Assembly (NCBI GenBank): GCA_044375105.1
Contig: JBILNK010000019.1
Coordinates: forward strand, 1-37,270
From: JBIKLM01 sp044375105
GTDB taxonomy: Bacteria > Planctomycetota > UBA1135 > GCA-002686595
Length of the DNA: 37,270 bases
Direction of reading: 5' to 3'
Shown: positions 23,146-30,943 of the stretch, piece by piece
How positions within the stretch are numbered: position 1 is the first letter of the stretch
Layout of the letters: each line of letters starts with the position of its first letter
Made by a program: the position numbers and the translations under genes
Notes under the pieces: generated by a model
The model's input: only the letters and a program-made list of their open reading frames with translations
The model's database searches: none
What the model was told of the DNA's origin: nothing

Positions 23146-24528
23146 TCACCCTTGGGGCCGCTTCGACTTGAGCCAGAACTTCATGTGCCGGGCAAAGCTC
23201 TTGACCGGCTGATCCGCCCGGCCGATGCCCTCCAGGTATTCGATGTGCTTTTTCATGTCGAGGGCCCAGCCTTCGACGCGGGAAAATTGCTGTAGCAGGC
23301 CATCTGCGGACGCGATCAGGTCCGTGTCGATGGCAAGTCGGTGAGAAGTGCCCCTTTCTTGGGCCTGACGGTAGACGGCCAAGACCGCCTCGAAATGGCG
23401 TGTTGGGGTCAGGCTAGCGGCCATTTCGAGACAACCGCGGTGTAGGTCCATCCACGGCCCCGCGGGGTCGAGCGCTGAGATCATCGCGGATGACAGAGCC
23501 TGCTGGTCTCTTGCAGGGACTTGCCATCCCGTGCGACCCGGAACCACCAAGTCCGGCAACCCGCCGATGGAGCTGGCGATCATCGGCAGCCCGACCTGCA
23601 AAGACTCGTAGCAGGAGAGGGGGGAGTTCTCGACCCAGATGGAAGGCAGGGCCAGGGCGCAGGATTCCAGCATCAAGCCATCAATTTCAGCGTGCGGAAC
23701 CTTCCCGCGAAGGATCCGAGCGGCGTCGAGCCCCAGATCGCCGCAAAGAGCAACCAGCGACTCCCGCAGGGGCCCATCGCCGGCGATGAAGAGTTCCGCG
23801 TCCGGGTGCGCAGACAGCACCTCTGGCCAGGCCCGAATCAGGAATTCGATGCCCTTCTCGCGGACCAGTCGCCCGGCGAATAGGATGCGCTTGGATGAAG
23901 GTCGGCGCTCTCGAGGCGGGCGGACCTTGCTGCAGGAATAGGCAATCCTGTGGACGGGCTCGAGACCGTGGCGAGCCGCTAGGCCCTGGAAGAAGACGCT
24001 CGGTGCGATCCAGGCTTCGCAGGTTCGGCGGAGCGCATCGGCCCGCAAGCGTGTCGAGGTCAGGATCCTGCCATCGTAGGGGTAGTTCCGTTCACAGCTG
24101 TGCTGGGCGCATTTGGCTCCGACACCCCCCTCACACACTTGGCCGTCGCCATGCACCAGCCACGAATTGGCGCACAGAAGCCCCGCGTCGTGGATGGTCT
24201 GGACGGTTGGAATACCCAGTTGCGCTAGCCTCGCGACCAGCGTGACCGAGAAGCTGTGCAGGTTGTGGAGGTGGATCAGGTCAGGTTTGAATTCACCGCA
24301 GAACTCGACGAAAGCGGACTCGAGCGGTCCGTCGCTGAGCAGCGCGCCGCCGTCCCAGTCCGGTCGACGTACGACCCGCGCCTCCGGCGTGCTCGTCGAT
24401 GCGGCGGAGCTGCTGGCGAAGAGGCCCACGATGTGGCCCGCCTCCCGCAGACGAGCGCTCAGGTCGTGCAGATAGACCTCGGCCCCCCCGACTCGATCGG
24501 CAAAGGTATTGACTTGGAGAACTCGCAT
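23146..24528 (-). CDS. GT4-family glycosyltransferase, lower GC than neighbours
   Basis: A 460-residue GT-B enzyme. The start MRVLQVNTFADRVGGAEVYLHDLSARLREAGH is canonical and fixes ATG 24528. HLHNLHSFS, IHDAGLLC and a Cys-bearing loop (CEGGVGAKCAQHSC) follow; the donor domain has RILFAGRLVREKGIEFL and WVENSPLSCYES with intact E-x7-E. After the usual end, about 70 extra residues form a helical, basic tail (FSRVEGWALDMKKHIEYLEG...MKFWLKSKRPQG). GC is clearly lower (single lines 58-70% versus 80% or more in the SDR gene next door) and codon choice is less biased, so it is probably transferred. It is divergent from the next glycosyltransferase and presumably serves the same surface glycan. Confidence 0.92.
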   Translation of the reverse strand: MRVLQVNTFADRVGGAEVYLHDLSARLREAGHIVGLFASSSAASTSTPEARVVRRPDWDGGALLSDGPLESAFVEFCGEFKPDLIHLHNLHSFSVTLVARLAQLGIPTVQTIHDAGLLCANSWLVHGDGQVCEGGVGAKCAQHSCERNYPYDGRILTSTRLRADALRRTCEAWIAPSVFFQGLAARHGLEPVHRIAYSCSKVRPPRERRPSSKRILFAGRLVREKGIEFLIRAWPEVLSAHPDAELFIAGDGPLRESLVALCGDLGLDAARILRGKVPHAEIDGLMLESCALALPSIWVENSPLSCYESLQVGLPMIASSIGGLPDLVVPGRTGWQVPARDQQALSSAMISALDPAGPWMDLHRGCLEMAASLTPTRHFEAVLAVYRQAQERGTSHRLAIDTDLIASADGLLQQFSRVEGWALDMKKHIEYLEGIGRADQPVKSFARHMKFWLKSKRPQG

Positions 24529-24614
24529 GGGGAGCGCTGGGGGGCGACCGCGGGATGGGCTCGGGGGGGAAAGATTCTGGCACCGGGTCGCCACCCATCG
24601 GCCGACCCGGGTCG

Positions 24615-24632
24615 CCCAGGATATGCTCTGGG
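24615..24632. promoter_or_regulatory. Putative bidirectional promoter with overlapping -10 boxes
   Basis: On the plus strand TATGCT (24622-24627) lies 10 nt before ATG 24638. On the minus strand TATCCT occupies 24623-24618, overlapping it by TA. Both are framed by CCCAG-N8-CTGGG, an operator-like palindrome. Confidence 0.4.
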
Positions 24633-24637
24633 ACCGG

Positions 24638-27133
24638 ATGCGCATTTGCCTGGTCGTCCATGGCTTCCCCCCCCATGAGCTCGCGGGGGTCGAGGCCTAC
24701 ACGCTTGGCTTGGCCCGGGCCTTGGCGGCCCGGGGCGAGCGCGTCGAGGTTTTGGCCCTGTGCCGCGACCGGGGGCTGCCGGACCGGGCCCTGCGGCGCC
24801 AGGAACGCGAGGGGTTCGCGCTCCACTGGCTCAACAGCCTGCGCGATCCCAAGGACCCCGCCGAGGCCTTGGATCCGCCCGGCCTGGCCGAACGCTTCGG
24901 GCAGTTCCTCGATCGCGAGCAGCCCGAGGTGGTGCACTTCCAGCACGTGGTCAAGCTCGGACTCGGGCTGATCGAAGCGGCCCTCGAGCGGCGCATCCCG
25001 ACGCTCTACACGGCCCACGACTACTTTCCGATCTGCCATCGCATCAGCCTGCTGCGGCCCGACCTCGAGCGCTGCGCGACCCTCGGCCAGCCGGCCCAGT
25101 GCACCCGCTGCGACCTGGCCCTCGGCTGGCTCAACCGCCAGCCGGGCCTCGGGGACTACCAGCTGGGTGTGCGCCCGGAGATGCTGGCGCCGGAGGCGGC
25201 GCGCGGGCTGGCCGCGATCCTCGCGGGCCAGCCCGAGCAGGGGCCCCTGCCGGTCGCCGAGTGGGAGGCGGCCCTGGTGCGGCGCTACGACCTCGATCTG
25301 CGCCGCTCCCAGGTCTTCGGCCGGCTGGAGCGCATCTTGGCGCCCACCGAGTTCCTGGCCCGGCAGCTGGCCGCCGGCGGCCTCGATCCCGCGCGCATCC
25401 GCCATCTGCCCTACGGCATCGAGGTGCGCGGGCTGACCGAGCTGCCCGCGCCGAATCCGGTCGGCCGGGCCCTGGTGCTCGGCTATGTCGGCAGCGCCAC
25501 CAAGCACAAGGGCGTCGATGTGCTGCTCGAGGCCTTTGCGCGTTTGCAGGCGGATACGGCGCGGCGCGGGCGGCTTGCGCTCGAACTGTTTGGCGATTCG
25601 ACCGATCGGGTCTTCGTCGCGTCGCTCGAGCAACGCGCCCGCGAGCTGGGCGCGGCTTGGAACGGCGCCTACGAGCCGAGCCAGCTGCCGGCCGTGCTCA
25701 GCCGTCTCGACCTCCTGGTGGTGCCCTCGATCTGGGTCGAGAACCAACCGCTGGTGATCCGCGAGGCCTTCGCCGCGCGGCGGCCGGTGCTGGCCAGCCG
25801 CGTGGGGGCCCTGCCGGAGAGCGTGCGGGACGGCGTCGACGGCCTCCTGTTCGAGCCCGGCGACGCCGAGGACCTGGCCGCCACCCTGGCGCGGCTGCTC
25901 GACGAGCCCGAGCTGTACGGGCGGCTCCAGCGCGGCATCCCCGCGGTCAAGACCTCGGCCCAGCAGGCCGACGAGCTGCTGGCGGAGTACCGGAGCCTGA
26001 TCGCCGCGTCGCCGCCGCGCCGCGACCTCGGCTGGAGCCGCGAGCTGCCGCACCTTCGGCCCCTGGCGGAGCGCCACGCCGATCTTTCCGCGCTGCCCCT
26101 GCGCGACCTGTTCGCCCAGAGCCTGGCGGGCCTCGAGCGCCTGCGCGGGCTATTCGGGCTCGCGCCCCAGCCGGCCCCCGAGCTGCTCGCGGGCGCCTTC
26201 GGCCCGCGCAGCCGCATCCAGGAGCTGCTGCGCGACCAGGCGGCCGAGCTCGAGCACCTGCGCTCGGCCCTGCAGGGCCGACAGTCGGCGGAGGGCCATC
26301 TCGAGCGCGAAAACCGCTATCTGCGCGAGGAGCTCGAGAGCCGCTCGGCCGAGCTGGCCGGCCGCGCGCGCCAGGTCGAGCAGCTCGACGCCGAGAAGCG
26401 CCGCGAGCGCGAATGGCTGGACGGCTTGATCGTCGGCCTCGAGCGCGAGCGCGACTGGCTCAAGGGCCAGATGGCCGGCCTCGAGTCCGAGCGCGATTGG
26501 CTGCGCGGCCAATGGACCGCCCTGCAAAAGGAGCGCGACTGGCTGAAGGGCGAGGTCGATTCCCGCGAGGCGGAGCTGGTCTGGCGCCGCGGCCAGGTGC
26601 AGGACTTCGAGCGCGCCCTGGGGGAGCGCGAGGCCGCTTCCAAGGACATCGCCCGGCACCTGGCCGAGCTGCAAAGCCGCCTGAGCGCCGCGGCCCTGGA
26701 GGAACAGGAGCGCCAGGCCCTGGCCTCGAGCCTCAGCGCCGCCCAGGGCGAGGCCCAGGCGGCCCGCCGGGCGATCGAACAGGCCGCGCTGCGCTCCGCG
26801 GATCTGCTCGGGCGCCTGGGCGCTGTGCTCGGCCGCGGTCCGGCGGCCGGCGCGCTGGGTGAGCCCGGAGCGGGCTCGCCAGGGCTCCCCGGGGCGCGAC
26901 CCGGCGCGGATTCCTGGCCCAGCCTGCTCGCGGAACTGGAGGCCGGGCTGGCCGAGATCGAGCGCGAGCTGGCCTGGCGGCGCGAGCAGATGGCCGCGGC
27001 CTCCGCGGAGCTGGGCGGCGGCGCGCGGCGCTGGCTGGCCGGCGCCGCCGGCCGGCGGCTGGCCGAGTGGAACCGGCTGGGCCAGCCCGGAGCGCCCGGC
27101 CCCGCCGACGGCGGGGGAGGAGCGTCCCGATGA
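24638..27133 (+). CDS. GT4 glycosyltransferase with long C-terminal coiled coil
   Basis: An 831-residue two-part protein. Residues 1-450 form a GT4 enzyme: MRICLVVHGFPPHELAGVEAYTLGLARAL, HDYFPICHR with a Cys loop (C146, C155, C158), LGYVGSATKHKGVDVLLEAF and WVENQPLVIREAF (E-x7-E intact). Residues about 525-720 are a long coiled coil; within them 589-658 contain five 14-residue repeats of pattern xERDWLKGQxxxLE, with Trp at position 5 and Gly at position 8 of each. A Gly/Pro-rich hinge (about 733-758) and a short second coil end the chain. ATG 24638 was chosen because conserved sequence starts there and TATGCT lies 10 nt upstream. The stop overlaps the next gene's ATG (ATGA). The coil may scaffold glycan enzymes (inference). 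Confidence 0.92.
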   Translation: MRICLVVHGFPPHELAGVEAYTLGLARALAARGERVEVLALCRDRGLPDRALRRQEREGFALHWLNSLRDPKDPAEALDPPGLAERFGQFLDREQPEVVHFQHVVKLGLGLIEAALERRIPTLYTAHDYFPICHRISLLRPDLERCATLGQPAQCTRCDLALGWLNRQPGLGDYQLGVRPEMLAPEAARGLAAILAGQPEQGPLPVAEWEAALVRRYDLDLRRSQVFGRLERILAPTEFLARQLAAGGLDPARIRHLPYGIEVRGLTELPAPNPVGRALVLGYVGSATKHKGVDVLLEAFARLQADTARRGRLALELFGDSTDRVFVASLEQRARELGAAWNGAYEPSQLPAVLSRLDLLVVPSIWVENQPLVIREAFAARRPVLASRVGALPESVRDGVDGLLFEPGDAEDLAATLARLLDEPELYGRLQRGIPAVKTSAQQADELLAEYRSLIAASPPRRDLGWSRELPHLRPLAERHADLSALPLRDLFAQSLAGLERLRGLFGLAPQPAPELLAGAFGPRSRIQELLRDQAAELEHLRSALQGRQSAEGHLERENRYLREELESRSAELAGRARQVEQLDAEKRREREWLDGLIVGLERERDWLKGQMAGLESERDWLRGQWTALQKERDWLKGEVDSREAELVWRRGQVQDFERALGEREAASKDIARHLAELQSRLSAAALEEQERQALASSLSAAQGEAQAARRAIEQAALRSADLLGRLGAVLGRGPAAGALGEPGAGSPGLPGARPGADSWPSLLAELEAGLAEIERELAWRREQMAAASAELGGGARRWLAGAAGRRLAEWNRLGQPGAPGPADGGGGASR
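27114..27122 (+). promoter_or_regulatory. Strong Shine-Dalgarno inside an operon
   Basis: GGGGAGGAG, 7 nt before ATG 27130. It is the clearest ribosome-binding site in the window and serves an internal, overlapping gene, unlike the first genes of units. Confidence 0.7.
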
Positions 27134-28095
27134 CCCTGCCGGTCTCCGTGGTCATGCCGAGCCTGTTCGACCCGGACATGCTGGCCCGGCACCTGCCGGT
27201 GCTGCACCAGGAGTTCCTGCGCCGCGCCGCGGGCGACGAGCTCGTGCTGGTGGACGACACGGGCAGCGGGCAGCTCGCGCCCTTCGCCGCCGAGGTCTGC
27301 CCCTGGGCGCGGCTGGTCGTCAATCCGCGCAACCTGGGCTTCGCCGGCGCGGCGCGGGCCGGGGCCCTGGCCGCCGGCCGCGGGCTCTTGTTCCTGATGA
27401 ACCCCGACATCCGCGTGCGCCCGGGTTTCCTCGAGCCGCTGATCGCGGCCCTCGGGGACCCCAAGGTGCACAGCGCCGTGCCGCGCATCCTGCTGCACGG
27501 CGACGCGGAACGCATCGAGTCCGTGATGGAGATCGACCAGCGCCAGGAGCTGCACTTCGTGCGCCAGCGCGGGCTCGAGGGCCAGGCCCAGCGCTTCGAA
27601 CAGGGCGAGTTCCCGGTGGCCTACGGCGTGGGCGGGGCTCTGCTGCTGCGGCGCGACGACTTCCTGGCCCAGGGCTTCGATCCGCTCTACGAGCCCTTCT
27701 ACCACGAGGACACGGACCTAGGCCTGTGCGCCTGGCGTCGCGGCCTCAGCGTGCGCTACGTGGCCGCCGCGCTGGTCGAGCACCACCATCGCAGCACGAT
27801 CAAGAAGCGCATCCCATCCGAGTTCGTGCGCGCCGTGATCGAGCGCAACCTGCTCCTGCTGCAGTGGAAGTTCCTCGACCATCCCGCCGAAGAGCAGCGC
27901 CACCTCGAGGTGCTCTACCGCTATGCCCTGGACGCCTACCAGCGCGACCAGCGCGACGAACTGACCTGGCTGCTGCTGGCCCTCGACCGCCTCGAAGCGC
28001 TGGCCCGCTCCCGGGCCGCCCTGCCCCCGGCGGTGCGCGATTTCCACCAGGTGCGCACCTTCGCCCGCCCCTTCCCGCCCCCGAGCGCCGATTGA
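27130..28095 (+). CDS. GT2-family glycosyltransferase
   Basis: A 321-residue GT-A enzyme resembling rhamnosyl-type transferases. Visible: VSVVMPSLFDPD, ELVLVDDTGSG, NPRNLGFAGAARAG, the metal/nucleotide site LMNPDIRV and the catalytic-base region YEPFYHEDTDLGLCAWRRGL. A C-terminal helical part follows. The start ATG 27130 overlaps the preceding glycosyltransferase stop by 4 bases and has a strong Shine-Dalgarno sequence, so it is translationally coupled and probably works with it in sequential sugar additions. The open frame from 27067 lies inside the upstream gene and is not used. After the stop the last 11 bp (GCGCCGATTGA) are repeated once. Confidence 0.93.
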   Translation: MTLPVSVVMPSLFDPDMLARHLPVLHQEFLRRAAGDELVLVDDTGSGQLAPFAAEVCPWARLVVNPRNLGFAGAARAGALAAGRGLLFLMNPDIRVRPGFLEPLIAALGDPKVHSAVPRILLHGDAERIESVMEIDQRQELHFVRQRGLEGQAQRFEQGEFPVAYGVGGALLLRRDDFLAQGFDPLYEPFYHEDTDLGLCAWRRGLSVRYVAAALVEHHHRSTIKKRIPSEFVRAVIERNLLLLQWKFLDHPAEEQRHLEVLYRYALDAYQRDQRDELTWLLLALDRLEALARSRAALPPAVRDFHQVRTFARPFPPPSAD

Positions 28096-28106
28096 GCGCC
28101 GATTGA
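28085..28106. repeat. Two tandem copies of the gene's last 11 bp
   Basis: GCGCCGATTGA at 28085-28095 (with the stop codon) is followed at once by a second copy at 28096-28106. This is the same kind of event as the array at 11342. Confidence 0.85.
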
Positions 28107-28174
28107 GCAGCGCGCCGGCGTGCGTGCCCGGGCTCCGCGGCGGCCCCCGCGGGCCGGGGCGCTGGGAATTCGGT

Positions 28175-28208
28175 CCCTCGATCGGACTGCTGACAGACCG
28201 ATCGAGGG
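28175..28208. terminator. Hairpin between convergent GT2 and rho genes
   Basis: CCCTCGATCGG and CCGATCGAGGG form a perfect 11-bp stem with a 12-nt loop. It is placed to serve both genes; no T-run on either side. Confidence 0.6.
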
Positions 28209-28246
28209 CCCGGCGCGGCACCCCCGGGCGCTGCGGATCCGAAGGG

Positions 28247-29695
28247 TCAGCCGCCGATCGTCATCAAGAACTCGGCGTTGACCTTGGTGCGGCGCATCTT
28301 TTGCACCAGCATCTCCATGGCCTCGACCGGGTCGAGTTCGTTGAGCACCTTGCGCAGCATCCAGACGCGCTCGATCTCCTGCTTGGTGAACAGCAGCTCC
28401 TCTTTGCGGGTGCCGGAGCGGTTGATGTCGATGGCCGGGAAGATGCGTCGGTCGGAGAGGCGCCGGTCGAGCACCAGCTCCATGTTGCCGGTGCCCTTGA
28501 ACTCCTCGAAAATGACCTCGTCCATCTTCGAGCCGGTCTCGATCAGGGCCGTGCCCAGGATCGTCAGCGAGCCGCCGTTCTCGATGTTGCGGGCCGAGCC
28601 GAAGAATTGCTTGGGCATCTGCAAGGCGGTCGCTTCGATGCCGCCCGAGAGCAGCTTGCCATCGCTGGGGGCCTCCTGGTTCGAGGCGCGCGCCAGGCGC
28701 GTGATCGAGTCCAGCAGGATCACCACGTCGTGGCCCGCTTCGACCATCGAGCGCGCCTTCTGGATCACCATGGTGGCGACCTTGAGGTGCCGGGCGGCGG
28801 TTTCGTCGAAGGTCGAGCTGACCACCTCGCGGTTGCCGCCGGCCAGGTTGCGCTCGAAATCGGTGACCTCCTCGGGACGCTCGTCGATCAGGAGCACGAT
28901 CAGGTGGCAATCGGGCGAATTCTCTACGATCGCGTTGGCGATCTGCTGCAGCAGCACGGTCTTGCCGGTGCGCGGCGGGGCCACGATCAGGCCGCGCTGC
29001 CCGCGCCCGATCGGGGTGATCAGGTCGGCGATGCGCATCTCCATCGGATTCTGGCGCGTGCCCTCGAGCAGCAGGCGCCGGTTCGGATAGAGCGGGGTCA
29101 GCTCCTTGAAGGGCGTGCGCGAGGCCAGGTGCTCGGGCGGGCGGCCATCCAGGCTCTCGATGCGCTCGAGGCACAGCTGCTGCTCGCCTTCGCGCGGCGG
29201 CCGGATCGGGCCTTCGAGGGTCATGCCCGTGCGCAGGCCCAGGCCCTGCACCAGGGAGCGCGGCACGAACACGTCCTCTTCGGTGGGCAGGTAGGAGGCG
29301 TGGTGCGTGCGCAGGAAGGCCACGTCGTCGCCGAGCACCTCCAGGCAGCCCTGGGCGATCAGCGGGGTGCGCCGCTCGATCAGGTCGGTGGCGAGGCGCC
29401 AGAGCACGTCGACGCGCCGCTTGGCGCCGCCCAGATCGACCTCGTCGTCCTCGGCCAGCTCGATCAGCTCCGGCAGCTTGCGGCCGACCAGCTCCAGGTA
29501 GCGCACGGGCTCGGGCTCGCCGCGGCCGGCGCGCGGCAGGGCCGCCTTGAGCTCGGCGATGGCGGACTCGTCGAGGTCCGCGGGCAGGCTCTCGAGCTGC
29601 ACGGAACCGGAATCCTCGAGGCCCAAGCCGGCGCCCGGCGGCTGGTGCTTGCGGCCGAAAGGCTTGAACGGGGGGCGATTGCGCTTCTTGTGCAC
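28247..29695 (-). CDS. rho: Transcription termination factor Rho
   Basis: Hexameric RNA-dependent ATPase that ends transcription. 482 residues. The N-terminal region is basic (HKKRNRPPFKPFGRKHQ), followed by a helical stretch, then the RNA-binding cold-shock-like domain (about 140-190: EDVFVPRSLVQGLGLRTGM). The ATPase core has Walker A APPRTGKTVLLQ (239-250), Walker B VVILLDSITRLARASN (324-339), SGGIEATALQMPK (350-362) and FEEFKGTGNMEL (396-407). The start is GTG 29695, just before conserved basic residues; the open frame upstream is Arg/Pro-rich and unsupported. A C-rich tract and a 603-bp gap precede it, long enough for leader autoregulation as known in other bacteria. Rho's presence fits the many T-less hairpins here. 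Confidence 0.97.
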   Translation of the reverse strand: MHKKRNRPPFKPFGRKHQPPGAGLGLEDSGSVQLESLPADLDESAIAELKAALPRAGRGEPEPVRYLELVGRKLPELIELAEDDEVDLGGAKRRVDVLWRLATDLIERRTPLIAQGCLEVLGDDVAFLRTHHASYLPTEEDVFVPRSLVQGLGLRTGMTLEGPIRPPREGEQQLCLERIESLDGRPPEHLASRTPFKELTPLYPNRRLLLEGTRQNPMEMRIADLITPIGRGQRGLIVAPPRTGKTVLLQQIANAIVENSPDCHLIVLLIDERPEEVTDFERNLAGGNREVVSSTFDETAARHLKVATMVIQKARSMVEAGHDVVILLDSITRLARASNQEAPSDGKLLSGGIEATALQMPKQFFGSARNIENGGSLTILGTALIETGSKMDEVIFEEFKGTGNMELVLDRRLSDRRIFPAIDINRSGTRKEELLFTKQEIERVWMLRKVLNELDPVEAMEMLVQKMRRTKVNAEFLMTIGG

Positions 29696-30298
29696 GGGGA
29701 GTGCCTTGGAGGGGACGGGGGGATTCGGGGGGCCGGGGCTTCGGTCGGTTTCCCACGGCGGGCGGCGCGGGGCTGGAGCAGCGGCCGAGCGTCCGGCGCG
29801 GGCAAGGCGGCCGCCGGCGCCGAGGGGGCGCTCCGGGCGGCGCTGGGTGGCTCGGCGGGCCCCTGCGGGCCGGGCGAGCCCGGGGGGCTCGGCGCGCAGC
29901 CCAACGCGGGGCCCGGGCCGCGGATCGCCCCTGCGGGAGGCTGCGGGATTGTGCCTCGGGGCCGGCGGTGGATCAAAGCCGGCGGGCGCCCGGCCCAGCC
30001 GCGCTCCGACCCGCTCCCTCGCCATCCGCGCAGCGCCCGGGCCGCCGCCGCCGGGCGGCGAGCGCGGCCGACGGGCCCCGGCTGCGGGCTCGACCTGCGA
30101 GCCCGACGCCGGGCGGGCCCGATGACAGGCGGGCCCGATGACAGGCGGTCTCTGGGGCTTCGCGGTCCGCTCGGCGAGGCTCGCCGAGGCGTTGCACCCG
30201 AGCGTGCCCCCCGACCGGACCGCCGTCCGTGCGGAATCGAGGCCCAAGTCTTTAGGCTCGGCCGGGCCCGGCTGGGTCGCAAGCTCCCGAGCGCTCGC
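29696..30298. other. Long gap between coaE and rho
   Basis: 603 bp, presumably partly the rho leader. It contains a 16-bp duplication, a 7-bp stem hairpin (CTCGGCG-AGGCT-CGCCGAG, 30170-30188) and, on the minus strand, TAAAGA near 30250 as a weak -10. The last 60 nt before rho are nearly all C on the coding strand. No supported gene. Confidence 0.5.
30114..30145. repeat. 16-bp tandem duplication
   Basis: CGGGCCCGATGACAGG at 30114-30129 and again at 30130-30145, identical and adjacent, in the rho upstream gap. Confidence 0.88.
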
Positions 30299-30943
30299 TC
30301 AGCCGCCCACCAGCAGCGCGCGCAGGCGCGCGCTGCGGCGCTCGAGATCCCTGAATTCGCCGTGGTTCCAGAGGACCAGATCGGCCAGCGCGCGCTTGTT
30401 CTCGAGCGGCCACTGGGCCGCCTCGCGGCGCAGGACCTCCCCGGGCGCCCAGCCGCGGGTCTGTGTCGCGCGGCGCTCGCGCTGCTCGAGGGGCGCATCG
30501 ACGAACAGCAGCAGGTCGCAGGCCCGCGCCAGCCCGTGCTCGGCGTCGTTTTCGAGCAGCAGCGGCACGTCCAGGCACACCAGCGGGGCCCCGGCCGCCC
30601 GCGCGGCGTCGATGCCGGCCGCCAGGGCCGCGCGCACCCGCGGATGGATCAGGGCTTCCAGGGCCCGGCGTCCCTCGGCGTCGGCGAACACGCGCCGCGC
30701 CAGGGCGGCCCGATCGGGCTGGCCGTCCGCGCCGAAGACCTCGGCGCCGAAACGCCGGCGCACCTCGGCCGCCACCTCGGGCTCGAGCAGGGCGGCATGG
30801 GCCAGGGCGTCCGCGGACAGCCAGCGGCCCTCGGCGCCCGCCAGCAGCCGCGCCACCGCCGACTTGCCCGAGGCGATTCCGCCCAGGACGCCGATCAGCG
30901 GGCACCGGCGGGGGCCGTGGGGCGGGGGTGTGGGGGTGAGCAT
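30299..30943 (-). CDS. coaE: Dephospho-CoA kinase
   Basis: Last enzyme of coenzyme A synthesis; phosphorylates the 3'-OH of dephospho-CoA in the cytoplasm. 214 residues. The P-loop is GGIASGKS (21-28) in LIGVLGGIASGKSAVARLL; SADALAHAAL supplies the substrate Asp; RRALEALIHPRVR and LDVPLLLEN are family motifs, with the lid region QRERRATQTRGW. The start is ATG 30943 after CCCCCCC. The first 13 residues (LTPTPPPHGPRRC) are an extra Pro-rich leader before the usual N-terminus. It is transcribed toward rho with a 603-bp gap, so the two are probably separate units. Confidence 0.95.
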   Translation of the reverse strand: MLTPTPPPHGPRRCPLIGVLGGIASGKSAVARLLAGAEGRWLSADALAHAALLEPEVAAEVRRRFGAEVFGADGQPDRAALARRVFADAEGRRALEALIHPRVRAALAAGIDAARAAGAPLVCLDVPLLLENDAEHGLARACDLLLFVDAPLEQRERRATQTRGWAPGEVLRREAAQWPLENKRALADLVLWNHGEFRDLERRSARLRALLVGG

